NCBI GenBank assembly: GCA_965279635.1
Contig: OZ257253.1
Coordinates: forward strand, 372,001 to 436,000
Origin: Sediminibacterium sp965279635
GTDB lineage: Bacteria; Bacteroidota; Bacteroidia; Chitinophagales; Chitinophagaceae
DNA: 64,000 nt
Direction of reading: 5' to 3'
Numbering within the stretch: the stretch's first letter is position 1; each line of letters begins with the position of its first letter. Positions 43,548 to 52,021 of the stretch are shown piece after piece. Both the position numbers and the translations under genes were made by a program. The notes under the pieces are model-generated. The model made no database searches and was not told the DNA's origin. It saw only the letters and a list, made by a program, of their open reading frames with translations.

Positions 43548-44591
43548 ATGGCCAGAATTTTAATAGTTGACGACGACCCCGTAATCATTAAACTATACCA
43601 GGTAATTCTCAGGAAAGAAGGATTTGAACTGGAAATAGCAGAAACAGGGGAGGATATGCTCAAAGCGGTAGCGCGGCAAAAACCTGATGTGATATTGCTG
43701 GATGTGATTTTACCCGATAGCACTGGTCTTGATCTCTGTACACAGGTAAGAAGAAACCCGGAATATGTAGGCATTAAGATCATCCTTGTTTCCGGGATGG
43801 AGATCACACCCGCACAAGTGGCAGAAGGTATTGAAACCGGTGCCGATGATTATCTGACCAAGCCATTCGATCCCAAAGAATTACTGGCACGTATCAAGAA
43901 CTGTCTGAAACTGAAAATAGTTGAAGAAGAGTTGCGTGATAAGAACAAAGAACTCCAGGAACTGGCGCGGCATTTACAGAATGTGCGTGAAGACGAAAGA
44001 AAATTCCTGGCAAGAGAAGTACAGGAAGAACTCGGGCAACTGGCAGCCGCTTTAAAAATGGATGTTGACTGGCTGGCGCTAAACCTGCCCGATATTCCCG
44101 AGATACAGCAAAAAAGGATGTCGCATGCCTCTTCCACTGCCAAAACCATTATACAAACCATCCGTAAAATCGCATCGGCACTCCGCCCAAGTATGCTGGA
44201 TGAATTGGGGATGAATGCATCACTCGAATGGCTGTGCAAAGAATTCATTACTACGCATGGCATCCCCTGTCGTTTTGATCCTGCTTATGATGATGAAGGA
44301 TTATCCATCGAATTAAAAACAGCGTTCTTCCGTATTACCCAGGAAGCCTTGCGCAATATTGCACAACATGCCAATGCCAGTAAGGTAAGGATCAGTGCAG
44401 AAGTAAATGAAAAAGAAGTACGTCTCCAGATAAGTGATAATGGTAATGGCTTTGATACGGCGCAACAGAAAAATACCATGGGCCTCATCGGTATACGGGA
44501 ACGTGCCATGGCTGTCAACGGACAGCTTACCATCGATAGCAAACCCGGTAATGGCACTATCGTGTCAGTGATTGTACAAAAAGGAAATTGA
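43548..44591 (+). CDS. Receiver-histidine kinase fusion lacking the phospho-acceptor histidine
   Basis: 347 residues, cytoplasmic. Receiver domain at 1-120 with acidic pair D8-D9, phospho-acceptor D52 and K105. A coiled coil (about 120-150) leads into a HisKA_3-type dimerisation helix: the sequence LAREVQEELGQLAAALKMD aligns with the usual REIHDELGQ, but the phosphorylated histidine is Gln-159 (codon CAG at 44022-44024). The HATPase_c domain is intact: N-box NIAQHANAS (N270), G1 DNGNGF (297-302), G2 GLIGIRER (312-319). It therefore could bind ATP but not autophosphorylate on the usual residue. Starts at ATG 43548, preceded by GAAGG. It is not paired with another two-component gene here. Confidence 0.85.
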   Translation: MARILIVDDDPVIIKLYQVILRKEGFELEIAETGEDMLKAVARQKPDVILLDVILPDSTGLDLCTQVRRNPEYVGIKIILVSGMEITPAQVAEGIETGADDYLTKPFDPKELLARIKNCLKLKIVEEELRDKNKELQELARHLQNVREDERKFLAREVQEELGQLAAALKMDVDWLALNLPDIPEIQQKRMSHASSTAKTIIQTIRKIASALRPSMLDELGMNASLEWLCKEFITTHGIPCRFDPAYDDEGLSIELKTAFFRITQEALRNIAQHANASKVRISAEVNEKEVRLQISDNGNGFDTAQQKNTMGLIGIRERAMAVNGQLTIDSKPGNGTIVSVIVQKGN

Positions 44592-44625
44592 GTACTTACT
44601 TGCGGCAATGAACTTATGTATCTGA

Positions 44626-44809
44626 GAGCCTGTTTAAGAATGCGTTTTTGCTCAAATTATCGTTGATTTCAATAAAACAAGAACAAAATAGAAAAGCTCA
44701 AAAAGCATACATCGTGATGGATCTATCTTGTTTTCTTATTTTTCTTCTGTCCTTATTTGCTTGAAGTAATGTTTCGAAAAACAATGTAATCGCATTTTTG
44801 AACAGGCGC
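44626..44809. mobile_element. Possible MITE with 19-bp terminal inverted repeats
   Basis: A 184-bp AT-rich non-coding segment bounded by GAGCCTGTTTAAGAATGCG and the complement of GCGCCTGTTCAAAAATGCG (16 of 19 identical). The ends resemble terminal repeats of the IS5 superfamily as I recall them. No transposase ORF lies inside and no clean target-site duplication is seen (left TGA, right TTA). It fills the gap between the kinase fusion and a small DUF3606 gene. Confidence 0.45.
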
Positions 44810-44820
44810 TTAGTCGGATG

Positions 44821-45048
44821 TCAGATCTCACCGGCTCTCTTCTTCAGCGTCTCGAGTGTTTTAGCGATCGAGTTTCCTGAATAAGCGAATATTTGCTGAA
44901 TTTCCTCAACCGGTGTATGGTATCTGGTTGACCAGTATAATACCTCTGCAGATTGGGTAAAGTTCCGTTGCATATTGTCTCCCGGCTTTGTTTTCACTTT
45001 TACCATGACCGCTGTTTTTATATAGGTCAAAAAATCATGCCTGTTCAT
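44821..45048 (-). CDS. Small DUF3606-like protein (first)
   Basis: 75 residues. VLYWSTRYHTPVEEIQQIFAY and a following GNSIAKTLETLKKR resemble the DUF3606 domain (tryptophan, then a helix-turn-helix-like pair of helices). No signal peptide. A second, similar protein is at 49867. DUF3606 proteins are small and of unknown function, often near stress genes; here the neighbour is the YciF-like gene divergently transcribed 37 bp away. Possible shared regulation. Confidence 0.65.
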   Translation of the reverse strand: MNRHDFLTYIKTAVMVKVKTKPGDNMQRNFTQSAEVLYWSTRYHTPVEEIQQIFAYSGNSIAKTLETLKKRAGEI

Positions 45049-45085
45049 GGCACAGTTTTTTGACTATACCGTATAAATCAATACC

Positions 45086-45667
45086 ATGGCAAAAACAGTA
45101 AAGAAAGCGGCTCCTAAGAAAAATACCGCTTCACATCAAACACCCCAACCCCTAACCACCACCGACCCGATGCTACTTGAGTTTTTCAAAGATGAACTGA
45201 AAGATGTGTACTGGGCCGAAAAGAAATTAGTAAACACTTTACCCAAGCTACAGAAAGCGGCCACATCGCCTGCCTTGAAAGAGGCTTTTGGCAAACACAC
45301 AACTGTCACCAAAGAACATGTAAACCAACTGGAAACCGTATTCGGAATAGTTGGTAAGAAAGCACAGGCTAAAAAATGTGAAGCCATGGCTGGTATCGTT
45401 AAAGAAGGTGAAGGCATGCTGGAAGAAACAGAAAAAGGTACGGCTACCCGCGATGTGGGACTTATCCTGGTAGCCCAGAAAGCGGAGCATTACGAGATCG
45501 CTACCTATGGAGGGTTGACTGCACTGGCCACTACACTGGGTTTAGATAAGGCGGCTAAGATTTTACATAGTATACTGGAAGATGAAAAACACGCGGATAC
45601 TGCTTTGAGCCAGATCGCGCAGTACCATGTGAACTATGCAGCTGCACAGGAAGAAGATAAAAAATAA
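45086..45667 (+). CDS. YciE/YciF-like ferritin-like protein (DUF892)
   Basis: 193 residues. A lysine/proline-rich N-terminal extension (about 1-28) precedes a four-helix ferritin-like bundle: FFKDELKDVYWAEKKLVNTL, LVAQKAEHYEIATYGGLTAL and HSILEDEKHADTALSQIA carry the glutamates and histidines that bind metal in DUF892 (YciF) proteins. YciF is stress-induced in enterobacteria; iron or oxygen chemistry is likely but untested here. Divergent from the DUF3606 gene. A CACAGAGG palindrome follows. Confidence 0.85.
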   Translation: MAKTVKKAAPKKNTASHQTPQPLTTTDPMLLEFFKDELKDVYWAEKKLVNTLPKLQKAATSPALKEAFGKHTTVTKEHVNQLETVFGIVGKKAQAKKCEAMAGIVKEGEGMLEETEKGTATRDVGLILVAQKAEHYEIATYGGLTALATTLGLDKAAKILHSILEDEKHADTALSQIAQYHVNYAAAQEEDKK

Positions 45668-45703
45668 TGATTAGGCATTTACCTCACCCTGTTTTTAGTT
45701 GAA

Positions 45704-45799
45704 TCTCTGTGTACCTCTGTGTCCTTTGTGCCTCAGTGGTAAAGCCTTCGCTCAGATCGATGGAGGAAGCTCTTTACCACAGAGGCGCAAAGGCGCGGT
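45704..45799. repeat. Dispersed palindrome, CACAGAGG family, copy 4 (right arm truncated)
   Basis: Left arm TCTCTGTGTACCTCTGTGTC with TTTGTGCCTCAGTGG, loop CCTTCGCTCAGATCGATGG then AGGAAGCTC, right arm ACCACAGAGGCGCAAAGGCG and then divergence: the outermost 20 bp of the right arm are lost or mutated. Convergent gap between the YciF-like gene and an S41 peptidase. Shows what decay of the element looks like. Confidence 0.85.
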
Positions 45800-45851
45800 A
45801 GAATATATCATGATGGGTAGGTGCGTAAAAAGAGTGACCGGCAAAGTTTTG

Positions 45852-47288
45852 TCATTTCTTTTGCTCCAGCAATTTCTGCGTATAGGCTACCCAGTCACCT
45901 TCGCTTTCGGGGATGCGGTAATGCGGGGTGATACCTGTAAATTCATAAGCCTGCTGTTTCCTGTAAACAGTGGTGGTCCAGTTAAGTGTGTTGCCACAAG
46001 GCGTTTTGATACTCATTACATTACCATACCCTGTATAACCGCCGGAGTTTTCACCCACCAGTATTGTTTTGCTGCTGTACAACGCTTCAAAAAGTAGAGA
46101 CTCGCAGGCACTGGCGCAAACACGGTTGTACAGGATTGCGACCTGTTTGGGAGAGGGCCGCATGGGTTGATAAACGCTTGTGTCCGCCCGCCCCGTACCC
46201 ATAGGAACCAATGTATAATCTGTTCTGTTCTTTACACGCGCGAGGTTATTGGTAAATACCGGGCCGTTGCCCTTTGCTTTTAATGAACTGTCATAGTCAG
46301 CGTATGCTTTCCTGTTGTCCGGCGTATTGTATATATCCACCACATCCCCAATGATCGGATTGGTGTACAGCAAAGGCATCAGGGCATAATAGTTGGCATC
46401 GCTTCCCCCACCATTATTGCGAACATCGATGATCAGGTTGGGATATTTTTTAATTTCCGGTACAATAGCGCGGTAGGCTGAATCGAGCTGGCGTGACCTT
46501 GCAGCGCTGAACGACCGGATACTCACCATACAGGTTTGTGCATCCAATACACGGAAATCTATCAATGCTGTACTGATCTGTTGTACCGGATTGGTATGAT
46601 CCGGTACAGGAAATAGTTTCTTCCAGCCGTTCAAAACAGGGTTGCCAAATATTGTTTTCAGTTGTTCATAATCCGCAGTATGGTTACGGAGATAGCTGAT
46701 CAGTTCATACAGGGAATCATTCAAACGTTTCAATTCAAATTTGACCTGCCCTTTGTCCCATGTTTTGGCTTTTGACCGGAGGATTACTGCGGCATAATCG
46801 CGGTCTGGCGTTTGATTTTTCACCAGCGCCACGATATAAGTACTATCTGCCGTGCTGTAAATGCCTTCGATGCCATCTGTTTTGCCTGCGAGATAAGATA
46901 AGAAGGCAGTACTGTCGATTGGTATCCGTTCTCTTCCAAGATATCGTTGGGAATGGAGAAATGAATCAAGCTGTGCCGGATCGTTTTCGTTAACAGGCGT
47001 TACTGCTGCTATAATATTGCTGTGGTGATCTTTCAGGTAGCGGATATACTGTTTCAGGTAAACAATACAACGGGCGTTGGAAGGGTCCTTGTCTATCTTC
47101 TTTTCAAGTTCCACGGTAAAGGCTTTGTAATTGGGTTCTTCTTTCGATCTGATGTTGGTATAAAAACCGCCATGATTTTTTTCGATGAACTGCTTAACGA
47201 ACCGGAACTCTGAGAGACAATCGCAATCCTGTGCATTGGCGGCCGCTGGAAAACACAGGACCAGGCTAAAAGCAAGGAGTTTTTTCAT
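45852..47288 (-). CDS. Secreted S41-family peptidase
   Basis: 478 residues. Signal peptide about 1-20 (MKKLLAFSLVLCFPAAANAQ). The C-terminal half is an S41 (tail-specific protease/interphotoreceptor-retinoid-like) domain: LIIDVRNNGGGSDANY, and the serine in NRVCASACESLLFEAL with GENSGGYTGYG equivalent to the GE.TGG loop. An insertion-rich N-terminal part precedes it; no PDZ domain is evident. It should be a periplasmic or outer-membrane-associated protease. Start ATG 47288 chosen for the signal peptide over the upstream ATG at 47315. Confidence 0.82.
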   Translation of the reverse strand: MKKLLAFSLVLCFPAAANAQDCDCLSEFRFVKQFIEKNHGGFYTNIRSKEEPNYKAFTVELEKKIDKDPSNARCIVYLKQYIRYLKDHHSNIIAAVTPVNENDPAQLDSFLHSQRYLGRERIPIDSTAFLSYLAGKTDGIEGIYSTADSTYIVALVKNQTPDRDYAAVILRSKAKTWDKGQVKFELKRLNDSLYELISYLRNHTADYEQLKTIFGNPVLNGWKKLFPVPDHTNPVQQISTALIDFRVLDAQTCMVSIRSFSAARSRQLDSAYRAIVPEIKKYPNLIIDVRNNGGGSDANYYALMPLLYTNPIIGDVVDIYNTPDNRKAYADYDSSLKAKGNGPVFTNNLARVKNRTDYTLVPMGTGRADTSVYQPMRPSPKQVAILYNRVCASACESLLFEALYSSKTILVGENSGGYTGYGNVMSIKTPCGNTLNWTTTVYRKQQAYEFTGITPHYRIPESEGDWVAYTQKLLEQKK

Positions 47289-47345
47289 GGTAACAGTCAG
47301 AAGATTTATGTACACTAAGATAATCGATTAGGATCATTGTTATAC

Positions 47346-47466
47346 CTCTGCGGCAACTCCCCGTTCTCCTGTTCTCTGCGGTGAAAAACGTTTACACATT
47401 TGGGTAGGTTGTATTTTGACGCGTCTTTTCACCGCAGAGAACAGGAGAGGCGGAGGTTACGCAGAG
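47346..47466. repeat. Long palindrome, GTTCTCTGCGGTGAA family, copy 1
   Basis: CTCTGCGGCAACTCCCCGTT plus TGTTCTCTGCGGTGAAAA on the left, TTTTCACCGCAGAGAACAGG to ACGCAGAG on the right; outer arms imperfect, inner arms (CCTGTTCTCTGCGGTGAAAA) perfect over 20 bp, with a 45-bp loop. Its relative at 50101-50223 shares the GTTCTCTGCGGTGAA core but has different outer arms. Lies upstream of the S41 gene and upstream of the subunit-3 gene (divergent gap). Confidence 0.88.
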
Positions 47467-47554
47467 TCAAAACCATCCTGCTACAAACCCCGATCTGGTA
47501 TGTTTTTATTTATTATCTTCCCTTCTCTAACGGATCATCACCAAACCCCGCTAT

Positions 47555-48088
47555 ATGAACCGCAGAACGGCCATCCGCAATGTTGTATGGATCTCCGCAG
47601 GAGCTGCCCTGCTTCCTTCCTGTTTCGGAGATAGCAAAGCATCTGTTCCTTTAAAAAATATATCTGTTACTGCGTCCCAGGAAGAAATGCTGGCTGCATT
47701 GTCTGAAACGATACTTCCTTCTACCCCTGCTTTTATAGGATCGAAAGACCTGAAAGCTCAGCTGTTCATGTTAACGATGGTGGATGATTGCGTAAAACCG
47801 GAGGACCAGCAAAAATTCATACAGGGAATGGAGCAGTTTGATAAAACCTGCAAAGAAAAACAAAGCGAATCCTTCGCTAAGTGTTCCCCTGAAAAACGAC
47901 ATGCGTTTTTGACACAGGTAGAAAAAAAAGACGGCATACCGGAAGAAACGCTGTTCTTCTATGGAATGGCCAAACGTTACACCGTACAATGCTTTACTTC
48001 TTCACAGAAGTATATGACAGATATAAGAAAATATAAAATTGTACCGGGGAGCAGGTTCAGGGGATGTGTGCCTGTAAAGAAAGCATAG
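47555..48088 (+). CDS. Gluconate 2-dehydrogenase subunit 3 family protein (first)
   Basis: 177 residues. The N-terminus MNRRTAIRN with a following hydrophobic stretch and LLPSC (lipobox) combines a twin-arginine-type start with a lipoprotein signal, so it should be exported, perhaps folded, and lipid-anchored. The rest (ETILPSTPAFIGSKDLKAQL, KYKIVPGSRFRGCVPV) is the gluconate_2-dh3 helical domain, a small subunit of membrane-bound FAD sugar dehydrogenases that helps export and anchor the large subunit. It is 81 bp upstream of a GMC oxidoreductase, its presumed partner. Confidence 0.85.
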   Translation: MNRRTAIRNVVWISAGAALLPSCFGDSKASVPLKNISVTASQEEMLAALSETILPSTPAFIGSKDLKAQLFMLTMVDDCVKPEDQQKFIQGMEQFDKTCKEKQSESFAKCSPEKRHAFLTQVEKKDGIPEETLFFYGMAKRYTVQCFTSSQKYMTDIRKYKIVPGSRFRGCVPVKKA

Positions 48089-48169
48089 GATATAAAATCT
48101 GAACATTCAATTTTCAACTCTCAATATTCAGGTGGATCAGCTGTATATAAAAATTCAAATGAAACAAGC

Positions 48170-49870
48170 ATGAGTACCGGAAATAAATTTGATGCCATCG
48201 TTATCGGCAGCGGCATGAGCGGCGGATGGGCCGCCAAGGAGTTTTGTGAGAAAGGACTAAAAACCCTGCTGCTCGAACGTGGCCGTGATGTAAAACACCT
48301 CAAGGATTATCCAACTACCAATATGCTTCCCTGGGAGTTTCCGCACCGGAACCAGTTGCCGTATGAAGTGGTGAAAGAGAATCCCGTTATTTCCAAATGC
48401 TATGCGTTTCGGGAAGATGCCATGCATTTTTTTGTAAAGGATAATGAACATCCTTATATACAGGAGAAACCCTTTGACTGGATACGTGGCTACCAGGTAG
48501 GCGGAAAAAGTATTATGTGGGCCAGGCAAACACAACGGTGGAGCGATTTTGATTTTGACGGACCGGCGCGTGATGGATACGCTGTTGACTGGCCGATACG
48601 GTACAAAGACATTGCGCCCTGGTACAGCTATGTAGAAAAATTTGCGGGCATCAGTGGCAATAAAGATGGTCTTGATGAATTGCCCGATGGAGAATTTTTA
48701 CCGGCATGGGAACTCAGTTGTGTAGAGAATCATTTCAAAGATGTGGTGTCTAAAAATTTTCCCGGCCGCCATGTGATCTATGCCCGTTGTGCGCATCTTA
48801 CCGAACCGCAGCCTATTCACCTGCAACAGGGCAGGGGGCAGTGCCAGGCAAGAAATTTATGCCAGCGCGGTTGCCCGTTTGGGGGATATTTTAATGCCAA
48901 CTCAACCACCATTCCGTGGGCGGAGAAAACCGGTAACCTTACGCTGCGTACCCATTCGGTGGTTCATTCCATTATTTACGACGATACAAAAGGAAAAGCA
49001 ACAGGTGTGCGTGTCATCGATGCGAATACCAAACAGGCGGTTGAATATTTTGCACCGGTGATATTTGTGAATGCAGGCGCTATCAATACCAATCTTATCC
49101 TGTTGAATTCAACCTCGAAACGTTTTCCAAATGGGTTGGGTAATGACAATGGATTGCTGGGGAAATATGTGGCATTCCATAACTACCGCGCACGTATTTC
49201 TGCAAAATATGAGGGTATGCTTGATTTTACGACGGAGCAAAGCCGCGCTACCGGCGCTTACCTGCCCCGGTTCAGGAACCTGCGTAAACAGGAAACCGAT
49301 TTTCTGCGGGGTTATGCCATGACCTTTACTGCGAACCGTAGTTCAGGTTCGGGTGCAGATGGTTTTGGTGAGGCATTGAAAAATAAGCTGATGGATGTAT
49401 CGGTAAAAGGTCCCTGGAACATTGGTTCGCAATGCATGGGTGAGACCATTCCCAAAGAAACCAATTATGTGGCGCTGGATACTGATAAGAAAGATGACTG
49501 GGGTGTACCGCAACTGAAAATTTCCATCAGCTATGATGATAATGATGATAAAATGGTCAAAGATTTTATCGAGCAGAGTACGGACATGTACACCAAAGCT
49601 GGCTTCACCGATATCAAAACATCAGACAGTAAACAGGCGCCTGGTCTGGATATACATGAAATGGGCGGGGTGCGTATGGGCCATGATCCCAAAACATCTT
49701 TGCTCAATGCGTGGAACCAGTTGCATGCCTGTCCGAATGTGTTTGTAACAGATGGGGCCTGTATGACATCTACTTCCACACAGAACCCATCGCTTACCTA
49801 TATGGCGCTGGCAGCAAGAGCCGCCAACCATGCTGTTGAACTTTTGAAGAAAAAAGAACTGGCGGGTTAA
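48170..49870 (+). CDS. GMC-family FAD oxidoreductase (first)
   Basis: 566 residues. FAD-binding GSGMSGG at 14-19 (GxGxxGG), the CQARNLCQRGCPFGGYF cysteine segment, DIHEMGGVRMG and the C-terminal NPSLTYMALAARAANHAVE holding the catalytic region. These match the large subunit of gluconate/sugar dehydrogenases and the LacA-type glucoside 3-dehydrogenase branch. No signal peptide of its own, as expected if it is exported with the Tat-type subunit encoded just upstream. Oxidised sugar and electron acceptor are unknown. A close homolog is at 53106. Overlaps a small minus-strand gene by 4 nt. Confidence 0.88.
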   Translation: MSTGNKFDAIVIGSGMSGGWAAKEFCEKGLKTLLLERGRDVKHLKDYPTTNMLPWEFPHRNQLPYEVVKENPVISKCYAFREDAMHFFVKDNEHPYIQEKPFDWIRGYQVGGKSIMWARQTQRWSDFDFDGPARDGYAVDWPIRYKDIAPWYSYVEKFAGISGNKDGLDELPDGEFLPAWELSCVENHFKDVVSKNFPGRHVIYARCAHLTEPQPIHLQQGRGQCQARNLCQRGCPFGGYFNANSTTIPWAEKTGNLTLRTHSVVHSIIYDDTKGKATGVRVIDANTKQAVEYFAPVIFVNAGAINTNLILLNSTSKRFPNGLGNDNGLLGKYVAFHNYRARISAKYEGMLDFTTEQSRATGAYLPRFRNLRKQETDFLRGYAMTFTANRSSGSGADGFGEALKNKLMDVSVKGPWNIGSQCMGETIPKETNYVALDTDKKDDWGVPQLKISISYDDNDDKMVKDFIEQSTDMYTKAGFTDIKTSDSKQAPGLDIHEMGGVRMGHDPKTSLLNAWNQLHACPNVFVTDGACMTSTSTQNPSLTYMALAARAANHAVELLKKKELAG

Positions 49871-50055
49871 GCAGCCTGTGACTTTGCCTGTAATACACCA
49901 ATGGTTTTGGAGATGGAATAGCCTGTCTGTTCAAATAATGCCTGAATCTCTGCCTGGCTGGTATTGTATTTTTTTGCCCAATACTCAATTTCGCGGGAAG
50001 CATTGAAATTTACCTGTGTGTTTTGGCTGTTGACTTTTGCCTGTCTTTTGATCAT
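49867..50055 (-). CDS. Small DUF3606-like protein (second)
   Basis: 62 residues. REIEYWAKKYNTSQAEIQAL and ISKTIGVLQAK share the tryptophan-plus-two-helix layout of the protein at 44821. Overlaps the 3' end of the GMC gene by 4 nt (tail-to-tail). No signal peptide. Function unknown. Short, but the internal similarity to the other copy supports that it is a gene. Confidence 0.62.
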   Translation of the reverse strand: MIKRQAKVNSQNTQVNFNASREIEYWAKKYNTSQAEIQALFEQTGYSISKTIGVLQAKSQAA

Positions 50056-50100
50056 AAACGATTTTTTAAGGGATCATAAAAAGATCGTGCCAGTACTTCT

Positions 50101-50223
50101 CTCTGCGTAAACTCATGTAACTCATGTTCTCTGCGGTGAAGAAAAGTTTTGGAATTCGGGCACTCCGGTTATCGAGACGTTTTTTCACCGCAGAGAACAT
50201 GAGTTACGTGAGTTTACGCAGAG
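50101..50223. repeat. Long palindrome, GTTCTCTGCGGTGAA family, copy 2
   Basis: CTCTGCGTAAACTCATGTAA then CTCATGTTCTCTGCGGTGAA on the left is complementary to TTCACCGCAGAGAACATGAG then TTACGTGAGTTTACGCAGAG on the right, nearly exact over 40 bp, with a 40-bp loop. The outer arm holds the doubled word CTCATGTAACTCATG. The inner 15 bp equal copy 1 (47346-47466). It lies 35 bp before the TPR regulator ATG. Confidence 0.92.
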
Positions 50224-50257
50224 AATGACTTATCTTGGGTAAACCATAACTAACCCC

Positions 50258-51973
50258 ATGCGTATCGTTGCTTTACTAAGCCTGTTGCTGGTAACAGTAT
50301 TCTGCAGAGGCGGCGTGTTTGATACCGTTAAGTTATTACCTGTATCGGCTCGGATGGTGAGGGTACAGGATATCTACAACAACCAGGTAAAACAAAAGGA
50401 TTCTTTTTTTGCGATCAATTCTATCCGGCAGCTGATTGCCATTGCGCGGGACCTGGATGATAAACCCCTCCGCTGTTTTTCAACTTCATTGCTTGCGGAC
50501 CAGTATGCGCGTATCAGGTCGCTAAACGATGAATCCACACAATTGCATAAGGATGCCATCAGTATGGCGCAGGAATTTGATCTGCCGTTGATGACAGCTA
50601 TCTGTACCTACAGGATGGGCCGCTATTATTACAGTTTCAAAAACTATCCTTTTGCTTTCGAATACCTGTTGAGGGCCGATAATTATTTCAAGAGTACCGG
50701 CTATAAAGATGTGCCTGATATTGACGAGATACTCTATTTCATGGCGGGTATTTATTATGAAACGGGTAATAATGATATGGCGGAAAGTTATCTGCAGGAT
50801 ATACAGCAACTGCCTGTCATAAACAGCTATATAAAAAAACAATCGCTGAATACGCTTGCGTTAATCAACCGGCAGCAGAATGATACGGTAAAGGCATTGC
50901 ATTATTTTGAAAAAACACTACAGGTGGCCATGGCTGAACCTGATTCGATCTGGATCGGGATAAGTTATAGCAATATAGCATCCCTGTATTTTCTTCAACA
51001 GAACTATGACAAGGCCTATTCCTTTTTTCAGCAGGGATACAGGTTAAGCCTGAAATACAGCGAATGGTCACATGCCTATATATGCCTGTTGTATATGGCA
51101 AGAATTGATATTTTCCAGGGGAACACACAGGCTGCCGAAAAACAGATCAATGCGGCCATGGCTCTTCCCGCATCAAATAGCAACATGAATGCGAGAAGGC
51201 TGTTGTATGAGACACGCGTTTCTTATTATGAAGCGGTCAGGCAGCCGGTTATGGCCCTCCAGGTACAGTCCCGCCTGATAGCTTTAAAAGATAGTATTGC
51301 AGTCAGCAAGGACCAGAAAGCCTATCGTGAAATTTTGCTTCGCATTGAAACAGAAAAGCATCTGAATGTGATCGGTAAACTCGAGACCGATAAGCGTACC
51401 GATACCATCAAACGAAATGCGATTATTGCGGGATTGGTATTGATCCTGCTGGTTTTATTATTGTGGTACAGGAATTACCGCGTGAAATCGCGTAGCACTG
51501 CTGCTATTTTGCAGGCGGATAAACTGCGCGCAGAAGAAAAACTGAAGTATGCCCGCCAGTTACTGCAAAATTTTACGGAGAATACAAGACAGAAAAATGA
51601 ACTGATCATTCAGTTTACACAGGAACTGGAAAGATTAAAGGCAAGCTTGCCCGGTCAACTGCTGTATGAAGAACGTTTGCTGAATTTTGAGAAGCTGATG
51701 CAGTCAAATATACTTAGTGATGAGGAATGGGCATCCTTTAAGGAACTGTTTGAAAAGGTACACAAGGGGTTCTTTCAGCGTCTCGCTGATAAATACCCGG
51801 GTCTGTCTGTTTCGGATACACGACTCATTTCATTGATCAGGCTGGGTATCAGTGATCAGGAAATAAGTAATATGATGGGAATGACAAAAGAGAATGTACA
51901 AACATCAAAACAATTGGTGAGAAGCAAACTTCAGGATGAAGGACATGTCGAAGAGATTATTAAGAATATTTAG
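50258..51973 (+). CDS. Membrane-bound TPR regulator with C-terminal helix-turn-helix
   Basis: 571 residues. A signal-like start (about 1-17), tetratricopeptide repeats across about 70-345, a membrane helix at 388-409 (AIIAGLVLILLVLLLWYRNY), a charged coiled coil (about 415-500) and a C-terminal LuxR-like helix-turn-helix from about 515 (SDTRLISLIRLGISDQEISN, then MMGMTKENVQTSKQLVRSKL). This architecture is frequent in Bacteroidota and would let a periplasmic TPR sensor control a cytoplasmic DNA-binding part. Stimulus and targets unknown. It faces the isomerase gene, convergent, with a hairpin starting at its stop codon. Confidence 0.82.
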   Translation: MRIVALLSLLLVTVFCRGGVFDTVKLLPVSARMVRVQDIYNNQVKQKDSFFAINSIRQLIAIARDLDDKPLRCFSTSLLADQYARIRSLNDESTQLHKDAISMAQEFDLPLMTAICTYRMGRYYYSFKNYPFAFEYLLRADNYFKSTGYKDVPDIDEILYFMAGIYYETGNNDMAESYLQDIQQLPVINSYIKKQSLNTLALINRQQNDTVKALHYFEKTLQVAMAEPDSIWIGISYSNIASLYFLQQNYDKAYSFFQQGYRLSLKYSEWSHAYICLLYMARIDIFQGNTQAAEKQINAAMALPASNSNMNARRLLYETRVSYYEAVRQPVMALQVQSRLIALKDSIAVSKDQKAYREILLRIETEKHLNVIGKLETDKRTDTIKRNAIIAGLVLILLVLLLWYRNYRVKSRSTAAILQADKLRAEEKLKYARQLLQNFTENTRQKNELIIQFTQELERLKASLPGQLLYEERLLNFEKLMQSNILSDEEWASFKELFEKVHKGFFQRLADKYPGLSVSDTRLISLIRLGISDQEISNMMGMTKENVQTSKQLVRSKLQDEGHVEEIIKNI

Positions 51974-52015
51974 CCGCAGATTCGCAGATTAAAATAATCG
52001 ACGAATCTGCGGCTA
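51971..52015. terminator. Hairpin between convergent genes
   Basis: TAGCCGCAGATTCG (51971-51984) is the exact complement of CGAATCTGCGGCTA (52002-52015); the first three bases are the stop codon of the TPR gene. The stem lies between that gene and the isomerase stop at 52022. No strong T-run follows on either strand, so the terminator call rests on position. Confidence 0.6.
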
Positions 52016-52021
52016 AATTAT

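Noticed and set aside
44592..44820. tRNA or small RNA in the gap after the kinase fusion.
   Set aside because: No cloverleaf or conserved T-loop sequence; the segment is better explained as a short element with inverted ends.
45704..45838. An open reading frame starting in the palindrome at the 3' side of the ferritin-like gene.
   Set aside because: The frame is made of palindrome sequence and then unrelated S41 antisense sequence.
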